DNA of 49,388 nucleotides, taken from positions 1 through 49,388 of the forward strand of contig NZ_MPRJ01000018.1 of the NCBI RefSeq assembly GCF_002020805.1. Reading direction: 5' to 3'. Positions 1-9,370 of the stretch are shown piece after piece. Position numbers and translations under genes: made by a program. Source of the stretch: Solemya velesiana gill symbiont. GTDB lineage: Bacteria; Pseudomonadota; Gammaproteobacteria; Chromatiales; Chromatiaceae. Within the stretch, counting starts at the first letter, position 1. Every line of letters starts with the position of its first letter. The notes below the pieces were generated by a model, which saw nothing but the letters and a program-made list of their open reading frames with translations, made no database searches and had not been told where the DNA came from.

Positions 1-113
1 CGCAAATTTCCTTCCAGGGAATAACCTGCTCCATCTCATCCAGAAATTGTTCCTTGCGGGTCTTTTTTCCTGAATTTCTCGTAGCCACTGGCTTCTAGGT
101 TTTGCTGTCTCAT
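1..113 (-). pseudogene. IS5-family transposase, N-terminal fragment, frameshifted
   Basis: The gene runs off the left edge, so only about 38 codons are visible. Reading from the ATG at 113, the protein starts MRQQNLEASGYEKF and, after a one-base frame change, continues TRKEQFLDEMEQVIPWKEIC. That is the typical start of IS5-group DDE transposases (basic stretch, then FLxEME, then PW). The frame change falls in a run of six T on the plus strand (63-68); five would restore the frame. Uncorrected, the reading frame soon meets a TGA. An AGGA lies about six bases before the ATG. No inverted repeat could be identified between here and dapD. It is either a dead copy or a homopolymer sequencing error. 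Confidence 0.75.
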
Positions 114-278
114 CGTTTTCCTGGGAGTGGAGATCAATAGGTCGATGGTATACGATTTTCGAAATTAATCAGATTTGCCTTAATATATAATCTAAACAAT
201 AAGTTGCAGGCGTTTTATGATGCCGTTTCTTCGTTTGGTTATTCCCTGGTATCTCCCTGGCTCTGCAGTTTGGAGCAA

Positions 279-1100
279 TCAAATATCGCGCAGCAGTTCG
301 TTGATACCGACCTTGGAGCGGGTCTTTTCGTCAACCTGCTTGATGATCACTGCGCAGTAAAGGCTGTGGCTGCCGTCCTTGGAAGGGAGGCTGCCAGGTA
401 CCACCACGGCACCGGCCGGGACGCGGTCGAAAGAGATCTCGCCAGTCTCGCGGTTGTAGATCTTGGTGGACTGGCCGATGTAAACGCCCATGGAGATGAC
501 GGCGCCTTCTTCGACGATCACGCCTTCTACGATCTCGGAGCGAGCGCCAATGAAGCAGTTGTCCTCGATGATGGTGGGTGCAGCCTGCAGGGGCTCCAGC
601 ACGCCGCCGATGCCGACGCCACCGGAGAGGTGGACGTTCTTGCCGATCTGGGCGCATGAGCCAACGGTTGCCCAGGTGTCGACCATGGTGCCGCTGTCCA
701 CGTAGGCGCCAATATTCACATAGGAGGGCATCAGCACGGTGCTGGGGGCGATATAGGCGCCTTTGCGCGCGGTGGCCGGAGGTACGACACGGACACCGGT
801 TTCGCGGAACTCGCGGGAGTTCATGTCAGCGTACTTTGAGGGAACCTTGTCGTAGTAGTTGGTGAACCCGCCCTTCAGGAATTCATTATCGTGGATGCGG
901 AAGGAGAGTAGCACCGCCTTTTTCACCCAGTCGTTGACCACCCAGTCGCCATCTTTCTTTTCGGCTACACGGATCTCACCGCGGTCCAGCTGTTCCATGG
1001 CCTCGGCCACGGCATCCTTGACCACGGTGTCTACATTGCGGGGGGTGATCTCTGCCCGGTTTTCAAAGGCTTCGATGATGATCGACTGGATATCGCTCAT
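279..1100 (-). CDS. dapD: 2,3,4,5-tetrahydropyridine-2,6-dicarboxylate N-succinyltransferase
   Basis: This cytoplasmic trimeric enzyme transfers succinyl from succinyl-CoA to tetrahydrodipicolinate in the succinylase branch of lysine and diaminopimelate synthesis. The 273 residues match the family length. The N-terminal helical part ends near residue 100. A left-handed beta-helix of hexapeptide repeats follows (for example [20 protein letters not shown] and [18 protein letters not shown]). The ATG at 1100 has GGAGAG about six bases upstream. It lies 25 bases downstream of dapC on the same strand, so the two lysine genes are probably co-transcribed. No terminator is obvious in the 165 bases between its stop and the IS5 fragment. 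Confidence 0.97.
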   Translation of the reverse strand: MSDIQSIIIEAFENRAEITPRNVDTVVKDAVAEAMEQLDRGEIRVAEKKDGDWVVNDWVKKAVLLSFRIHDNEFLKGGFTNYYDKVPSKYADMNSREFRETGVRVVPPATARKGAYIAPSTVLMPSYVNIGAYVDSGTMVDTWATVGSCAQIGKNVHLSGGVGIGGVLEPLQAAPTIIEDNCFIGARSEIVEGVIVEEGAVISMGVYIGQSTKIYNRETGEISFDRVPAGAVVVPGSLPSKDGSHSLYCAVIIKQVDEKTRSKVGINELLRDI

Positions 1101-1125
1101 TTTTCTCTCCAGTTAGTGTTCTTGT

Positions 1126-2322
1126 CTACAACGATTTGATAAAAGTCTTAATGCGCTCGGCGGCTTCCACGCACTCGTCCAACGGGGCGACCAGCGCCAT
1201 GCGCACACGATGACTGCCGGGATTCATTCCGTCCACTTCCCGGGAGAGGAAACTGCCGGGCAGCACCGTTACGTTTTGCTGTGCAAACAGCCCGCGTGCG
1301 AATTCGGTATCCGAAACCGGGGTCTCCGGCCAGAGGTAGAATCCGGCGGCTGCGCGCTCCACAGGCAGTACATCGTACAGGATGTCGTGCGCCGCTTCGA
1401 GCTTCTTGCGATAGAGGGACCGGTTCTCTTCCGCGTGCTGCTCATCGCTCCAGGCCTTGATGCTGGCTGCCTGGTGATGAGTGGGCATGGCGCAACCGTG
1501 ATAAGTGCGGTAGAGGAAGAAGGGGTTGATCAAGTCGGCGTCTCCGGCGACAAAGCCGGAGCGCAGACCGGGAACACTGGAACGCTTCGAGAGGCTGTTG
1601 AACACGATGCAGCGGCGGTATTCCGTGTTGCCCATCTCCGCGGCGGCTTGAAGCAGTCCGGGTGGCGGGTTCTCTTCGTCCAGGTATATCTCTGAGTAGC
1701 ACTCGTCCGAGGCGATGATGAAATCGTGCTCTTCGGCCAGGTTGATAAGTCTCTGCAGGGTTGCCATATCCGCCACGGCACCGGTGGGATTGCCGGGGGA
1801 GCAGAGGTAGAGCAGCTGGCAGCGTTTCCAGGTCCCGGGGCTGATGCCGTCGAAATCGGGCAGAAAGTTATTCTCATCTGTACAGGAGAGAAATACGGGT
1901 TCCGCACCGGCCAGCAGCGCCGCCCCTTCGTAGATCTGGTAGAAGGGATTCGGCATCAGTACCTGGGGTTGCCTGGAGGCGTCGACCGCCGCCTGGGCAA
2001 AGGCGAACAGCGCCTCGCGGGTGCCGTTTACCGGGAGGACATGTCGCTCGATATCCAGGCTCTCCGGGGGCAGGTCGTAGCGTTTGATCAGCCAGTCGGT
2101 GATAGCCTGGCGCAGCTCGGGCGTGCCCTTGGTGGCGGAGTAGGTGGCCACGCCATGGAGATTGTCATGCAGTGCATCCCGGATGAAGACCGGGGTCTTG
2201 TGCTTGGGCTCCCCGATTGAGAGCGGGATGTGGTTCAGCTCTTCGGGGGGCGTTACGCCTGCTTTGAGGGTCGCGAGCTTCTGGAAAGGGTAGGGCTGGA
2301 GTTTGTCCAGACTCGGGTTCAT
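1126..2322 (-). CDS. dapC: Succinyldiaminopimelate aminotransferase
   Basis: This is a fold-type I PLP aminotransferase that makes N-succinyl-L,L-diaminopimelate, the step after DapD. The PLP-lysine region is FNSLSKRSSVPGLRSGF, where SLSKR holds the Schiff-base lysine, and CSPGNPTG is the conserved substrate/PLP loop. The frame is open up to a TTG at 2352 with another ATG at 2337. I chose the ATG at 2322 because family members begin MNPxLDxLQPYPFxKL; this gives 398 residues. Pairing with dapD supports DapC over other class I aminotransferases. The 150 bases up to glnD leave room for a promoter. Confidence 0.93.
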   Translation of the reverse strand: MNPSLDKLQPYPFQKLATLKAGVTPPEELNHIPLSIGEPKHKTPVFIRDALHDNLHGVATYSATKGTPELRQAITDWLIKRYDLPPESLDIERHVLPVNGTREALFAFAQAAVDASRQPQVLMPNPFYQIYEGAALLAGAEPVFLSCTDENNFLPDFDGISPGTWKRCQLLYLCSPGNPTGAVADMATLQRLINLAEEHDFIIASDECYSEIYLDEENPPPGLLQAAAEMGNTEYRRCIVFNSLSKRSSVPGLRSGFVAGDADLINPFFLYRTYHGCAMPTHHQAASIKAWSDEQHAEENRSLYRKKLEAAHDILYDVLPVERAAAGFYLWPETPVSDTEFARGLFAQQNVTVLPGSFLSREVDGMNPGSHRVRMALVAPLDECVEAAERIKTFIKSL

Positions 2323-2473
2323 CAGGTCCACTGTCATACTGTTGGACGGCAAGTCCGGTTCGTTACGAGGCGGGTAGTATAGGCTATTCGAGCTTTCAGA
2401 CCAACGTGCTGCAGGTGCGAAAAAAATAAGGGAATTCCGGATCAGGGTGAAGGTTGGAGCAGAAAATGCCCGG

Positions 2474-5125
2474 TTAGACCTCTGAATTGGCGTCCAACCG
2501 CTCCCGGATCGCTTTTTCGATGCACTTGAACTGGCTGCGATCGTCCAGTGGGCGATCCTCGCGGTCGGTGATGAAGAAGGTGTCTTCCGCTACGGCGCCG
2601 ATGGTCGCGATTTTGGCGTTGATAAGGCGCAATCCACAGGCTGTAAAGGCATAACCCACCTGGGAGAGGAGTCCCGGACGGTCGTCGGTGACCAGTTTCA
2701 TGATGGTGCGTTGATTGCCGCCATCCAGTACGAAATCGATGCGGGTCGGAGTGGTGAAGTGCTTCATCTGTCGTGGTACGCGCCGGGTTACCGTGATGTC
2801 ATCGATTTCGTCTTTACTCAGGGCCTCCTTGAGAGTGGCGCAGATCTCTTCCCGGCGGCCGGGGTTGTCAATCGCGCTGCCATCGTTCTCAAGTACCATA
2901 TAACTGCTCAGGGAGTAACCTGTATGGGTGGACTCGATACGTGCACCCAGGATGTTAAGTCCCAGTTGATCCAGCAGGCTGGTGGTGAGAGCGAACAGGT
3001 TGTCCCGGTCGGTTGTATAGATGAAAACCTCGTTTCCGCCGCGGGTGCTGGATTTGCGCAGCAGCACCAGTGGCAGATCCTCTTTCTTGGCCGTGAGCAC
3101 CATCTTGCTCTGCCAGGCGATCTCTTCCCAGGTGTGATGCAGGAAGTATTCGAGACTCAGGGTCAGCCAGAATGCATTGGAGTCCTCCGGGCTGATGCCG
3201 TCGGCTTTAAGCAGGTGGCGTGCACCGGCCTGCTTGTTCTGGATCACCTCGTCGCGGTCCTTGAGATTCTCGAGCCCCCGCAACAGGGCCTGCTTGGTGG
3301 TCATGTAAAGGTCACGCAGCAGGGAGTTTTTCCAACTATTCCACTTCTTGGGGTCGGTAGAGCGGATATCCGCGACTGTCAGGAGGTAGAGGTAGTCGAG
3401 CCTGACAGGGTTCTTCACCTCTTCGGCAAATGCCCGGATGACATCGGGGTCGCTGGTGTCCTTGCGCTGGGCGGTGATGGACATCAACAGGTGTTTCTCT
3501 ACCAGCCAGGAGACCAGGAGGCTTTCGTGTTCGCTCAGGTCGTGGTGCCTGCAGAATTTCAGGGCATCTTCGGCGCCCAGCGTTGAGTGGTCGCCGCCAC
3601 GTCCCTTGGCGATGTCGTGAAACAGGGCGGCCAGGTAAATCAGTTCATGTTTTGGCAGCCGCTCCATGATATCGCTGCAGAGCGGAAACTCGGCACGGTG
3701 ATCCGGGACTGCGAAACGGCGCAGGTTGCGTATCAGGAACAGGGTATGCTCGTCCACGGTGTAGGCGTGAAACAGGTCGTACTGCATGCGCCCGACAATG
3801 TTGGAGAATTCGGGGATGTAGCGTGCCAGGATGCCATATCGATTCATGCGGCGAAGCTCGTGGGCGATGCCGCGGGGCTGGCGCAGGATCTCCATGAACA
3901 GGTGGCGGGTTGCCGGGTCGGCCCTGAATTTGTCATCGATCAGGTGGCGGTGACTGCGTGCCAGGCGGATGGTGCTGGCACGTACGCCGTAGAGCTCGGG
4001 GTGTTGTTCCATGATAAGGAACATCTCGAGCAGGGCCAGGGGATAGCGCTCGAAGATATCCTCGCTTGTGATCTCCAGGAAACCGCTCCTGGAGTGAAAA
4101 CGGGGATTGATGGGTTTGGGTTCGTCCAGGTGGCATTTGAGCAGGATGTATTCCTGGAACAGCTGCAGCAGCATTTCATTCATCCGGTTGAGCCGGATCG
4201 CGATTTGGTAGTAGTGCTGCATGAACTGTTCGACGCCCAGGCCACTCTCGTCGTCGCTGTATCCGAACTGCTCGGCCAGGGTGCGCTGGTAATCGAACAG
4301 GATGCGGTCTTCATGGCGTCCGGTGAGCAGGTGCAGGGCGAAGCGGATGCGCCAGAGCAGTTCCTGGCCCTCCATCAGGTCCTCGAATTCGGTTTTGGTC
4401 AGAAAGCCGTGGGAGACCAGTTCGTCCAGGGTATCCGCCCTGAAGTGGCGCTTTACAACCCAACCGATCATCTGGATGTCCCGCAATCCCCCCGGGCTCT
4501 CCTTTATATTGGGCTCGAGATTGCTGACGGTGCCATCGAATTTGAGATGGCGCTGCTTCTGTTCCTCCCACTTGGCCTGGAAAAAACGCTCGATGGGCCA
4601 GATTTTGTCAGGGCCGGTGCTGTCGCGAAGTGCGTTGAACAGTCGGAGCGGGCCGGAGAGCAGGCGGGACTCCATCAGGTTGGTGGCGACGGTTATGTCC
4701 CGTTCCGCCTCCTCGATACTCTCCTGCAGGGTGCGGACGCTGTGGCCTATCTCAAGGCCGATATCCCAGAAAAAGGTGAGCAGGCTGCCCAGGCACTCCG
4801 ACAGTTGATCGTGATCGCCTTCGCCGAGCAGGATCAGCAGGTCGATGTCTGAGTTCGGATGGAGTTCACCCCGGCCGTAGCCGCCCACTGCGATCAGTGC
4901 CACATCGGCATCCAGGGGAACTTGCCGCTCCCACACCGCTCTCAGCAACAGATCGATGATCTCGGCACGCAGTTGAACCAGGTTGGAGACCGGTTCACCC
5001 GCTTCAAACAGTGTTTTGAGGTGCTCTTTACCCCTGCCGATGGCATCTCGAAAGAGTGCCAGTGGATTATCCGTCTCAGCGGCTTCCCTCAGAAAAGCGG
5101 CTGTGTCCAGGATACGATCAGGCAT
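2474..5125 (-). CDS. glnD: Bifunctional [protein-PII] uridylyltransferase / uridylyl-removing enzyme
   Basis: GlnD senses glutamine and adds or removes UMP on PII proteins, so it sets nitrogen regulation. From the chosen start the domains run in order. The nucleotidyltransferase domain has GGYGRGE at 81-87 and SDIDLL at 92-97 with the metal-binding aspartates. The helical linker is next. The HD hydrolase domain (LFHDIAKG, HD near 503-504) removes UMP. Two ACT domains lie in the last 180 residues. The frame is open further upstream, but the ATG at 5125 gives 883 residues (E. coli about 890) and the family-like start MPDRILD. This start lies inside the map stop region, overlapping map by 8 bases, which suggests translational coupling. 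Confidence 0.97.
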   Translation of the reverse strand: MPDRILDTAAFLREAAETDNPLALFRDAIGRGKEHLKTLFEAGEPVSNLVQLRAEIIDLLLRAVWERQVPLDADVALIAVGGYGRGELHPNSDIDLLILLGEGDHDQLSECLGSLLTFFWDIGLEIGHSVRTLQESIEEAERDITVATNLMESRLLSGPLRLFNALRDSTGPDKIWPIERFFQAKWEEQKQRHLKFDGTVSNLEPNIKESPGGLRDIQMIGWVVKRHFRADTLDELVSHGFLTKTEFEDLMEGQELLWRIRFALHLLTGRHEDRILFDYQRTLAEQFGYSDDESGLGVEQFMQHYYQIAIRLNRMNEMLLQLFQEYILLKCHLDEPKPINPRFHSRSGFLEITSEDIFERYPLALLEMFLIMEQHPELYGVRASTIRLARSHRHLIDDKFRADPATRHLFMEILRQPRGIAHELRRMNRYGILARYIPEFSNIVGRMQYDLFHAYTVDEHTLFLIRNLRRFAVPDHRAEFPLCSDIMERLPKHELIYLAALFHDIAKGRGGDHSTLGAEDALKFCRHHDLSEHESLLVSWLVEKHLLMSITAQRKDTSDPDVIRAFAEEVKNPVRLDYLYLLTVADIRSTDPKKWNSWKNSLLRDLYMTTKQALLRGLENLKDRDEVIQNKQAGARHLLKADGISPEDSNAFWLTLSLEYFLHHTWEEIAWQSKMVLTAKKEDLPLVLLRKSSTRGGNEVFIYTTDRDNLFALTTSLLDQLGLNILGARIESTHTGYSLSSYMVLENDGSAIDNPGRREEICATLKEALSKDEIDDITVTRRVPRQMKHFTTPTRIDFVLDGGNQRTIMKLVTDDRPGLLSQVGYAFTACGLRLINAKIATIGAVAEDTFFITDREDRPLDDRSQFKCIEKAIRERLDANSEV

Positions 5126-5918
5126 TGGGTTGTAGTGCCTCGGGAGCTGTCTGCTCCCGCTCTTCTGCTCGCAGGGTGAGCACTTCATAGCCGTCGTCCG
5201 TTACCAGGAGGGTGTGTTCCCACTGGGCGGAAAGGCTGCGATCCTTGGTAACAACAGTCCAGCCGTCGGGAAGCAGTTTTACCTGGCGTTTGCCGGCGTT
5301 GATCATCGGCTCGATGGTGAAGCACATGCCCGCCTGGAGCTCCAGGCCGTTGCCGGCGGTGCCGTAGTGGAGCACCTGGGGGTCTTCGTGGAAGTCGCGA
5401 CCGATACCGTGCCCGCAATATTCGCGGACCACGGCGTAATTGTGCGCCTCCACGTGGCGCTGGATTGCCTGGCCGATGTCACCCAGGGTTGCGCCCGGGC
5501 GGACCATTCTGATGCCGGTCCAGAGGGCCTCATTGGCAACCTTCACCAGGCGGCGGGCCAGGATCGAGGGCTCGCCGACGAAGAACATCTTGCTGGTATC
5601 GCCATGAAAGCCGTCCTTGATGACGGTGATGTCGATATTCACCGCATCGCCGTTCTTGAGTTTTTTCGTCCCTGGAATACCGTGACAGACCTGGTGATTG
5701 ATCGAGGTGCAGATGGATTTGGGGAAACCACGGTAATTGAGGGGGGCGGGAATGGCCTTCTGCTCGTTCACGATGTAGTCGTGGCACAGCTGGTTGAGCT
5801 CATCGGTGGTGATGCCGGGTTTTACGTGGGGCTCGATCATATCCAGCACATCGGCTGCGAGCCGGCCGGCTACCCGCATTTTTTCTATTTCGTCGGCGGT
5901 CTTGATGGTTACACTCAT
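5118..5918 (-). CDS. map: Methionine aminopeptidase, type I
   Basis: This dinuclear-metal enzyme removes the initiator methionine from nascent proteins. All five metal ligands are visible: D96, D107, H170, E203 and E234, in the motifs VNIDIT, GDTSKMF, GHGIGRDFHE, FTIEPM and QWEHT. They sit one residue off the E. coli numbering. The protein has 266 residues with a C-terminal tail rich in E, Q and A. It is the first gene of a minus-strand unit map-glnD and is divergent from rpsB, as in E. coli. The shared 254-base region must hold both promoters. Confidence 0.97.
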   Translation of the reverse strand: MSVTIKTADEIEKMRVAGRLAADVLDMIEPHVKPGITTDELNQLCHDYIVNEQKAIPAPLNYRGFPKSICTSINHQVCHGIPGTKKLKNGDAVNIDITVIKDGFHGDTSKMFFVGEPSILARRLVKVANEALWTGIRMVRPGATLGDIGQAIQRHVEAHNYAVVREYCGHGIGRDFHEDPQVLHYGTAGNGLELQAGMCFTIEPMINAGKRQVKLLPDGWTVVTKDRSLSAQWEHTLLVTDDGYEVLTLRAEEREQTAPEALQPNA

Positions 5919-5989
5919 CTGGCTGTGATTCCTGAAAAACTTTGGGAAAAATAAGATCTTGGCTAGGCTCAGCCCCTGAGTCCCAATGA

Positions 5990-6018
5990 TTGTGGCAACA
6001 GGCGCGATATGATATAAA
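5990..6018 (+). promoter_or_regulatory. Sigma-70 promoter of rpsB-tsf
   Basis: TTGTGG (5990-5995) and TATAAA (6013-6018) are spaced by exactly 17 bases. The GC-rich stretch GCGCGCC (6019-6025) follows at the place of the discriminator, as in stringently controlled ribosomal protein promoters. The -10 region is also framed by a perfect inverted repeat, GGCGCG (6001-6006) and CGCGCC (6020-6025). Stringent control is inferred from the discriminator. Confidence 0.7.
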
Positions 6019-6050
6019 GCGCGCCTCAGGATCGCAAACGATTCTGTACT

Positions 6051-6144
6051 CCGGCAGAAATCATCTGCCGGGGAATATTACACACACACACCGTCACGAC
6101 TGTCGGGGTGCCCGGGAAACCGGGTCGGCAGCCGGGGTGTGTGG
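6051..6144 (+). promoter_or_regulatory. rpsB 5' leader, folded RNA (probable S2 autoregulatory element)
   Basis: The leader holds a strong set of stems. CCGGCAG (6051-6057) pairs with CTGCCGG (6065-6071). A CA-rich strand (about 6083-6092) pairs with CGGGGTGTGTG (6133-6143). Inside this lie CTGTCGG (6100-6106) with TCGGCAG (6125-6131) and CCCGG-GAAA-CCGGG (6111-6124), a GNRA tetraloop hairpin. Gammaproteobacterial rpsB leaders are known to bind S2 and repress rpsB-tsf. Assignment to that class rests on position and fold, not on an alignment. Confidence 0.6.
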
Positions 6145-6172
6145 AGGAAAAACCCAACAATTTGGAGATTTT

Positions 6173-6934
6173 ATGAGCAACGTATCAATGCGCGAGATGC
6201 TCGAGGCCGGCGTTCACTTCGGCCATCAGACTCGCTACTGGAACCCCAAGATGGGGGCCTACATCTTCGGTCAGCGCAACAAAATCCACATCATCAACCT
6301 GGAAAAGACGCTGCCACTCTATAAAGATGCAATGAACTACCTCGGTTCTCTCGCTGCCAACGGCGGCAAGATCCTGTTCGTTGGCACCAAGCGTGCTGCA
6401 CGTGACACCGTGCGCGAAGAGGCCGAGCGTTGTGGTATGCTTTACGTCAATCACCGCTGGCTGGGTGGCATGCTGACCAACTTCAAGACCATCAAGCAGC
6501 GCATCAAGCGCCTGAAAGACCTGGAAGCGATGTTTGAAGACGGTTCTGTTGAACGCTTCAACAAGAAAGAGGCCCTGGGTCTTCGCCGCGAGATGGAGAA
6601 GCTGGATCGCAGCCTGGGCGGTATCAAGGACATGGCGGGTCTGCCCGATGTCCTGTTCGTGGTAGACACCGGTCATGAAAACATCGCCGTCGCTGAAGCC
6701 AAGAAGCTGGGTATTCCGGTGGTCGGTGTTGTGGATACCAACAACGATCCCGATGATATCGATTACGTGATCCCCGGCAACGATGACGCCATCCGCGCTA
6801 TTCAGCTTTACGTCCAGGGTGCAGCTGCTGCTGTACTGGAAGGCCGCACCAGCGCTGCCCACCTCGGTGGTTCTGGCAATGACGAGTTCGTTGAAGTTGA
6901 AGAGAAAGCTGCCGCTGAGGCGCCAGCCGAATAA
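6173..6934 (+). CDS. rpsB: 30S ribosomal protein S2
   Basis: S2 binds the 30S subunit late in assembly and recruits S1. The start [19 protein letters not shown] and the segments [13 protein letters not shown] and [12 protein letters not shown] are typical. An open frame extends 61 codons upstream into the leader, but the ATG at 6173 has GGAG 5 to 8 bases before it and begins like the family, giving 253 residues. The C-terminal tail is acidic and alanine-rich. It forms the usual pair with tsf, separated by 158 bases that contain a hairpin. Confidence 0.97.
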   Translation: MSNVSMREMLEAGVHFGHQTRYWNPKMGAYIFGQRNKIHIINLEKTLPLYKDAMNYLGSLAANGGKILFVGTKRAARDTVREEAERCGMLYVNHRWLGGMLTNFKTIKQRIKRLKDLEAMFEDGSVERFNKKEALGLRREMEKLDRSLGGIKDMAGLPDVLFVVDTGHENIAVAEAKKLGIPVVGVVDTNNDPDDIDYVIPGNDDAIRAIQLYVQGAAAAVLEGRTSAAHLGGSGNDEFVEVEEKAAAEAPAE

Positions 6935-6981
6935 ACCGCGGGCAGTCATTCGGTAAACGATGTGACAACCAATTGACCCTC

Positions 6982-7002
6982 GCCCTGGATAAAGCCCAGG
7001 GC
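6982..7002 (+). promoter_or_regulatory. Hairpin between rpsB and tsf
   Basis: GCCCTGG (6982-6988) pairs perfectly with CCAGGGC (6996-7002) around a 7-base loop. No T-run follows, so it is not a full terminator. A partial attenuator or an RNA-stability element between S2 and EF-Ts is plausible. Confidence 0.4.
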
Positions 7003-7092
7003 CGGGGTTGCTTCTGTTAGCAAGTGAGGCCCATGTCCATAACCCGGATTTGGGGCACTCAATTTATTTAGACAACTTGAGGATTTCGAACC

Positions 7093-7986
7093 ATGGCTAT
7101 TACTGCCTCTATGGTAAAGGAACTGCGCGAACGTACCGGTTCCGGCATGATGGAATGCAAAAAGGCGCTGGTGGAGACCAACGGTGATATCGAAGCCGCC
7201 ATCGAGATGATGCGCAAGTCCGGCCAGGCCAAGGCTGCCAAGAAGTCCGGCCGTACCGCCGCTGAAGGCATTATTGTTATCAAGTACAGTGACGATGCCA
7301 AGAAAGCCGCTATGGTGGAGGTCAACTGTGAAACTGACTTCGTGGCCAAAGACGAGAACTTCACCTCTTTTGCCAACGCCGTTGCAGAGCGTGCACTCAA
7401 CTCTGACGTTGATACCGTTGAAGCGCTGCTGGAGCAGCCTCTGCACGACGGTGAAGAGACCACCATCAACACCGCCCGTGAAGCCCTGATCGCCAAGATC
7501 GGCGAGAACATGAGCGTTCGCCGTTTTCAGCGTTTCAGCACCGATGGCGGTATGCTCGCGAGCTACCAGCACGGTATTCGTATCGGTGTTGTTGTTGAGC
7601 TCGAGGGTGGCGACGAGTCCCTGGGCAAGGATATTGCCATGCATGTTGCAGCCAGCAACCCAGTCTGTGTCTCCGAAGAGCAGGTGCCAGCCGACATGCT
7701 GGAAAAAGAGCGTGACATCTTCAAGACCCAGGCGCTCGAGAGCGGCAAGCCCGAGAACATCGTCGACAAGATCATCGATGGCCGCGTACGCAAGTACCTC
7801 GCCGAGATCACCCTGGTAGGGCAGGCATTCGTCAAGGATCCTGACCAGACCGTCGGCAAACTGCTCTCTGGTGCCAACGCCAAGGTGACCGGTTTCTCCC
7901 GCTTTGAAGTGGGTGAAGGCATCGAGAAGAAGGTTGAAAACTTTGCCGATGAAGTTGCAGCCCAAGCAGCGGCTGCAGGCAACTAA
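7093..7986 (+). CDS. tsf: Elongation factor Ts
   Basis: EF-Ts exchanges GDP for GTP on EF-Tu. The N-terminal UBA-like domain ([19 protein letters not shown]) and the TDFVA motif ([12 protein letters not shown], near residue 80) that contacts the EF-Tu nucleotide site are clear. The 297 residues include the core, the coiled-coil part and the C-terminal module, as in other gammaproteobacteria. A GAGGA lies about nine bases before the ATG. A rho-independent terminator lies directly downstream. Confidence 0.97.
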   Translation: MAITASMVKELRERTGSGMMECKKALVETNGDIEAAIEMMRKSGQAKAAKKSGRTAAEGIIVIKYSDDAKKAAMVEVNCETDFVAKDENFTSFANAVAERALNSDVDTVEALLEQPLHDGEETTINTAREALIAKIGENMSVRRFQRFSTDGGMLASYQHGIRIGVVVELEGGDESLGKDIAMHVAASNPVCVSEEQVPADMLEKERDIFKTQALESGKPENIVDKIIDGRVRKYLAEITLVGQAFVKDPDQTVGKLLSGANAKVTGFSRFEVGEGIEKKVENFADEVAAQAAAAGN

Positions 7987-8002
7987 GTCAGTCCTAGCGA
8001 TT

Positions 8003-8026
8003 AGCCCCCGATTTTCGGGGGCTTTT
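8003..8026 (+). terminator. Rho-independent terminator after tsf
   Basis: AGCCCCCGA (8003-8011) pairs perfectly with TCGGGGGCT (8015-8023) around a TTT loop, and a short T-run follows. It separates rpsB-tsf from pyrH. Confidence 0.85.
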
Positions 8027-8076
8027 CGTATAAGATAAACAAAATATATATCACGATCGGAGGGGCTCGGAACAAT

Positions 8077-8811
8077 ATGTCTGAAATGATCTGCCAACGC
8101 ATCTTACTCAAGCTCAGCGGTGAGGCGCTGATGGGGCAGGGCAATTTCGGAATCGATCCGAACGTGATCTCCCGCCTGGCCAGCGATATCAAGGAGCTGG
8201 TCGATGCGGGCATGCAAGTGGGTGTCGTCATCGGCGGCGGCAATATCTTTCGCGGTGAAGGGCTTGCTAGATCCGGGATCGACCGGGTCTCCGGTGATCA
8301 CATGGGTATGCTGGCAACTGTCATGAACTCCATGGCCATGCAGGATGCCCTGCAGAAGACCGGTGTGAAGGCTAGGACCCTGTCCGCAATCAAGATGGAG
8401 CAGGTCTGCGACTTCTATGTGCGCCGCAACGCTGTTCAGCATCTCGAGGATGGCGAGGTTGTGATACTGGCCGGTGGTACCGGTAATCCTTATTTCACAA
8501 CGGATTCGGCTGCCAGCCTCCGGGCCGTCGAAATCGGTGCCCAGCTGATGATCAAGGCGACCAAGGTCGATGGCGTCTATTCAGCCGATCCTGTGACGAA
8601 TCCTGAGGCGGTTTTTTATCCGCGTCTGAGTTATGATCAGGCGCTGGCAGAGGGGCTCAAGGTGATGGATGCGACTTCCATCGTTCTTTGCCGCGACAAC
8701 GACATGCCCCTTCGTGTGATGAACATCAATGAGCCTGGCGCACTGATGCGCCTGCTTCAGGGAGAAGATGTGGGTTCTCTAGTAGAGAGTGGAGATGGAA
8801 ATGATCGATGA
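8077..8811 (+). CDS. pyrH: Uridylate kinase (UMP kinase)
   Basis: This hexameric bacterial UMP kinase of the amino acid kinase fold phosphorylates UMP to UDP and is regulated by GTP and UTP. Visible motifs are LLKLSGEAL near the start (phosphate binding), [11 protein letters not shown], and the nucleotide-binding segment [17 protein letters not shown], followed by KATKVDGVY. The length of 244 residues is typical. GGAGGGG lies about 11 bases before the ATG. The stop overlaps the frr start by 11 bases, so the two are probably translationally coupled. Confidence 0.97.
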   Translation: MSEMICQRILLKLSGEALMGQGNFGIDPNVISRLASDIKELVDAGMQVGVVIGGGNIFRGEGLARSGIDRVSGDHMGMLATVMNSMAMQDALQKTGVKARTLSAIKMEQVCDFYVRRNAVQHLEDGEVVILAGGTGNPYFTTDSAASLRAVEIGAQLMIKATKVDGVYSADPVTNPEAVFYPRLSYDQALAEGLKVMDATSIVLCRDNDMPLRVMNINEPGALMRLLQGEDVGSLVESGDGNDR

Positions 8812-9358
8812 CATAAAAAAAGACGCGGCAGAACGCATGGGGAAAAGCGTGGATGCGTTGAACAACGAACTGGCGAAGGTCAGGACCGGCCGCGCCCATC
8901 CAAGTCTGCTCGATCACATAACGGTGTCATACTACGGAAATGACACCCCCCTCAACCAGGTTGCCAATATCTCCGTGGATGATGCGCGCACCCTGGCAGT
9001 AACGCCCTGGGAAAAGACCATGGTTGCTGCTGTGGAGAAAGCGATCATGAGTTCAGATCTTGGTCTCAATCCGAACACGGCAGGTACTGTTATTCGTGTT
9101 CCGCTGCCTCCACTGACAGAGGAGCGGCGCAAGGACCTCATTCGTGTGGTTCGCCAGGAAGCGGAGCAGGCACGCGTTGCTGTACGCAATATCCGGCGTG
9201 ATGCCAACCAGGACCTGAAGAGCCTGGTAAAAGAGAAGCTGATATCCGAAGACGATGAGCGTCGGGGACAGGAGATCATCCAGAAGCTCACCGATCAGCA
9301 CGTCAAAGACGTCGATGAGCTTCTGGCAAAGAAAGAAGAAGACCTGATGTCGATCTGA
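8801..9358 (+). CDS. frr: Ribosome recycling factor
   Basis: RRF splits the post-termination 70S ribosome together with EF-G. The protein begins [17 protein letters not shown] and carries the conserved [15 protein letters not shown] and [15 protein letters not shown] segments of the three-helix bundle and beta domain. The frame also allows a GTG at 8789 and an ATG at 8795. I chose the ATG at 8801 because GTGGAG lies just upstream and because it gives 185 residues, exactly the E. coli length. Confidence 0.96.
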   Translation: MIDDIKKDAAERMGKSVDALNNELAKVRTGRAHPSLLDHITVSYYGNDTPLNQVANISVDDARTLAVTPWEKTMVAAVEKAIMSSDLGLNPNTAGTVIRVPLPPLTEERRKDLIRVVRQEAEQARVAVRNIRRDANQDLKSLVKEKLISEDDERRGQEIIQKLTDQHVKDVDELLAKKEEDLMSI

Positions 9359-9370
9359 CAGACGTCCGGG

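Noticed and set aside
204-659. Plus-strand open frame of 151 codons opposite dapD
   Set aside because: It is antisense to a fully conserved dapD, has no ribosome site, and its residues follow from the GC-rich codon use of dapD.
3587-4852. Long plus-strand open frame (421 codons) opposite glnD
   Set aside because: GlnD is complete and conserved on the other strand. The antisense product matches no family and has repeated Q/V/L runs typical of mirror frames.
6946-8097. Minus-strand open frame (383 codons) opposite tsf
   Set aside because: It mirrors tsf and the terminator region; no domain, no ribosome site.
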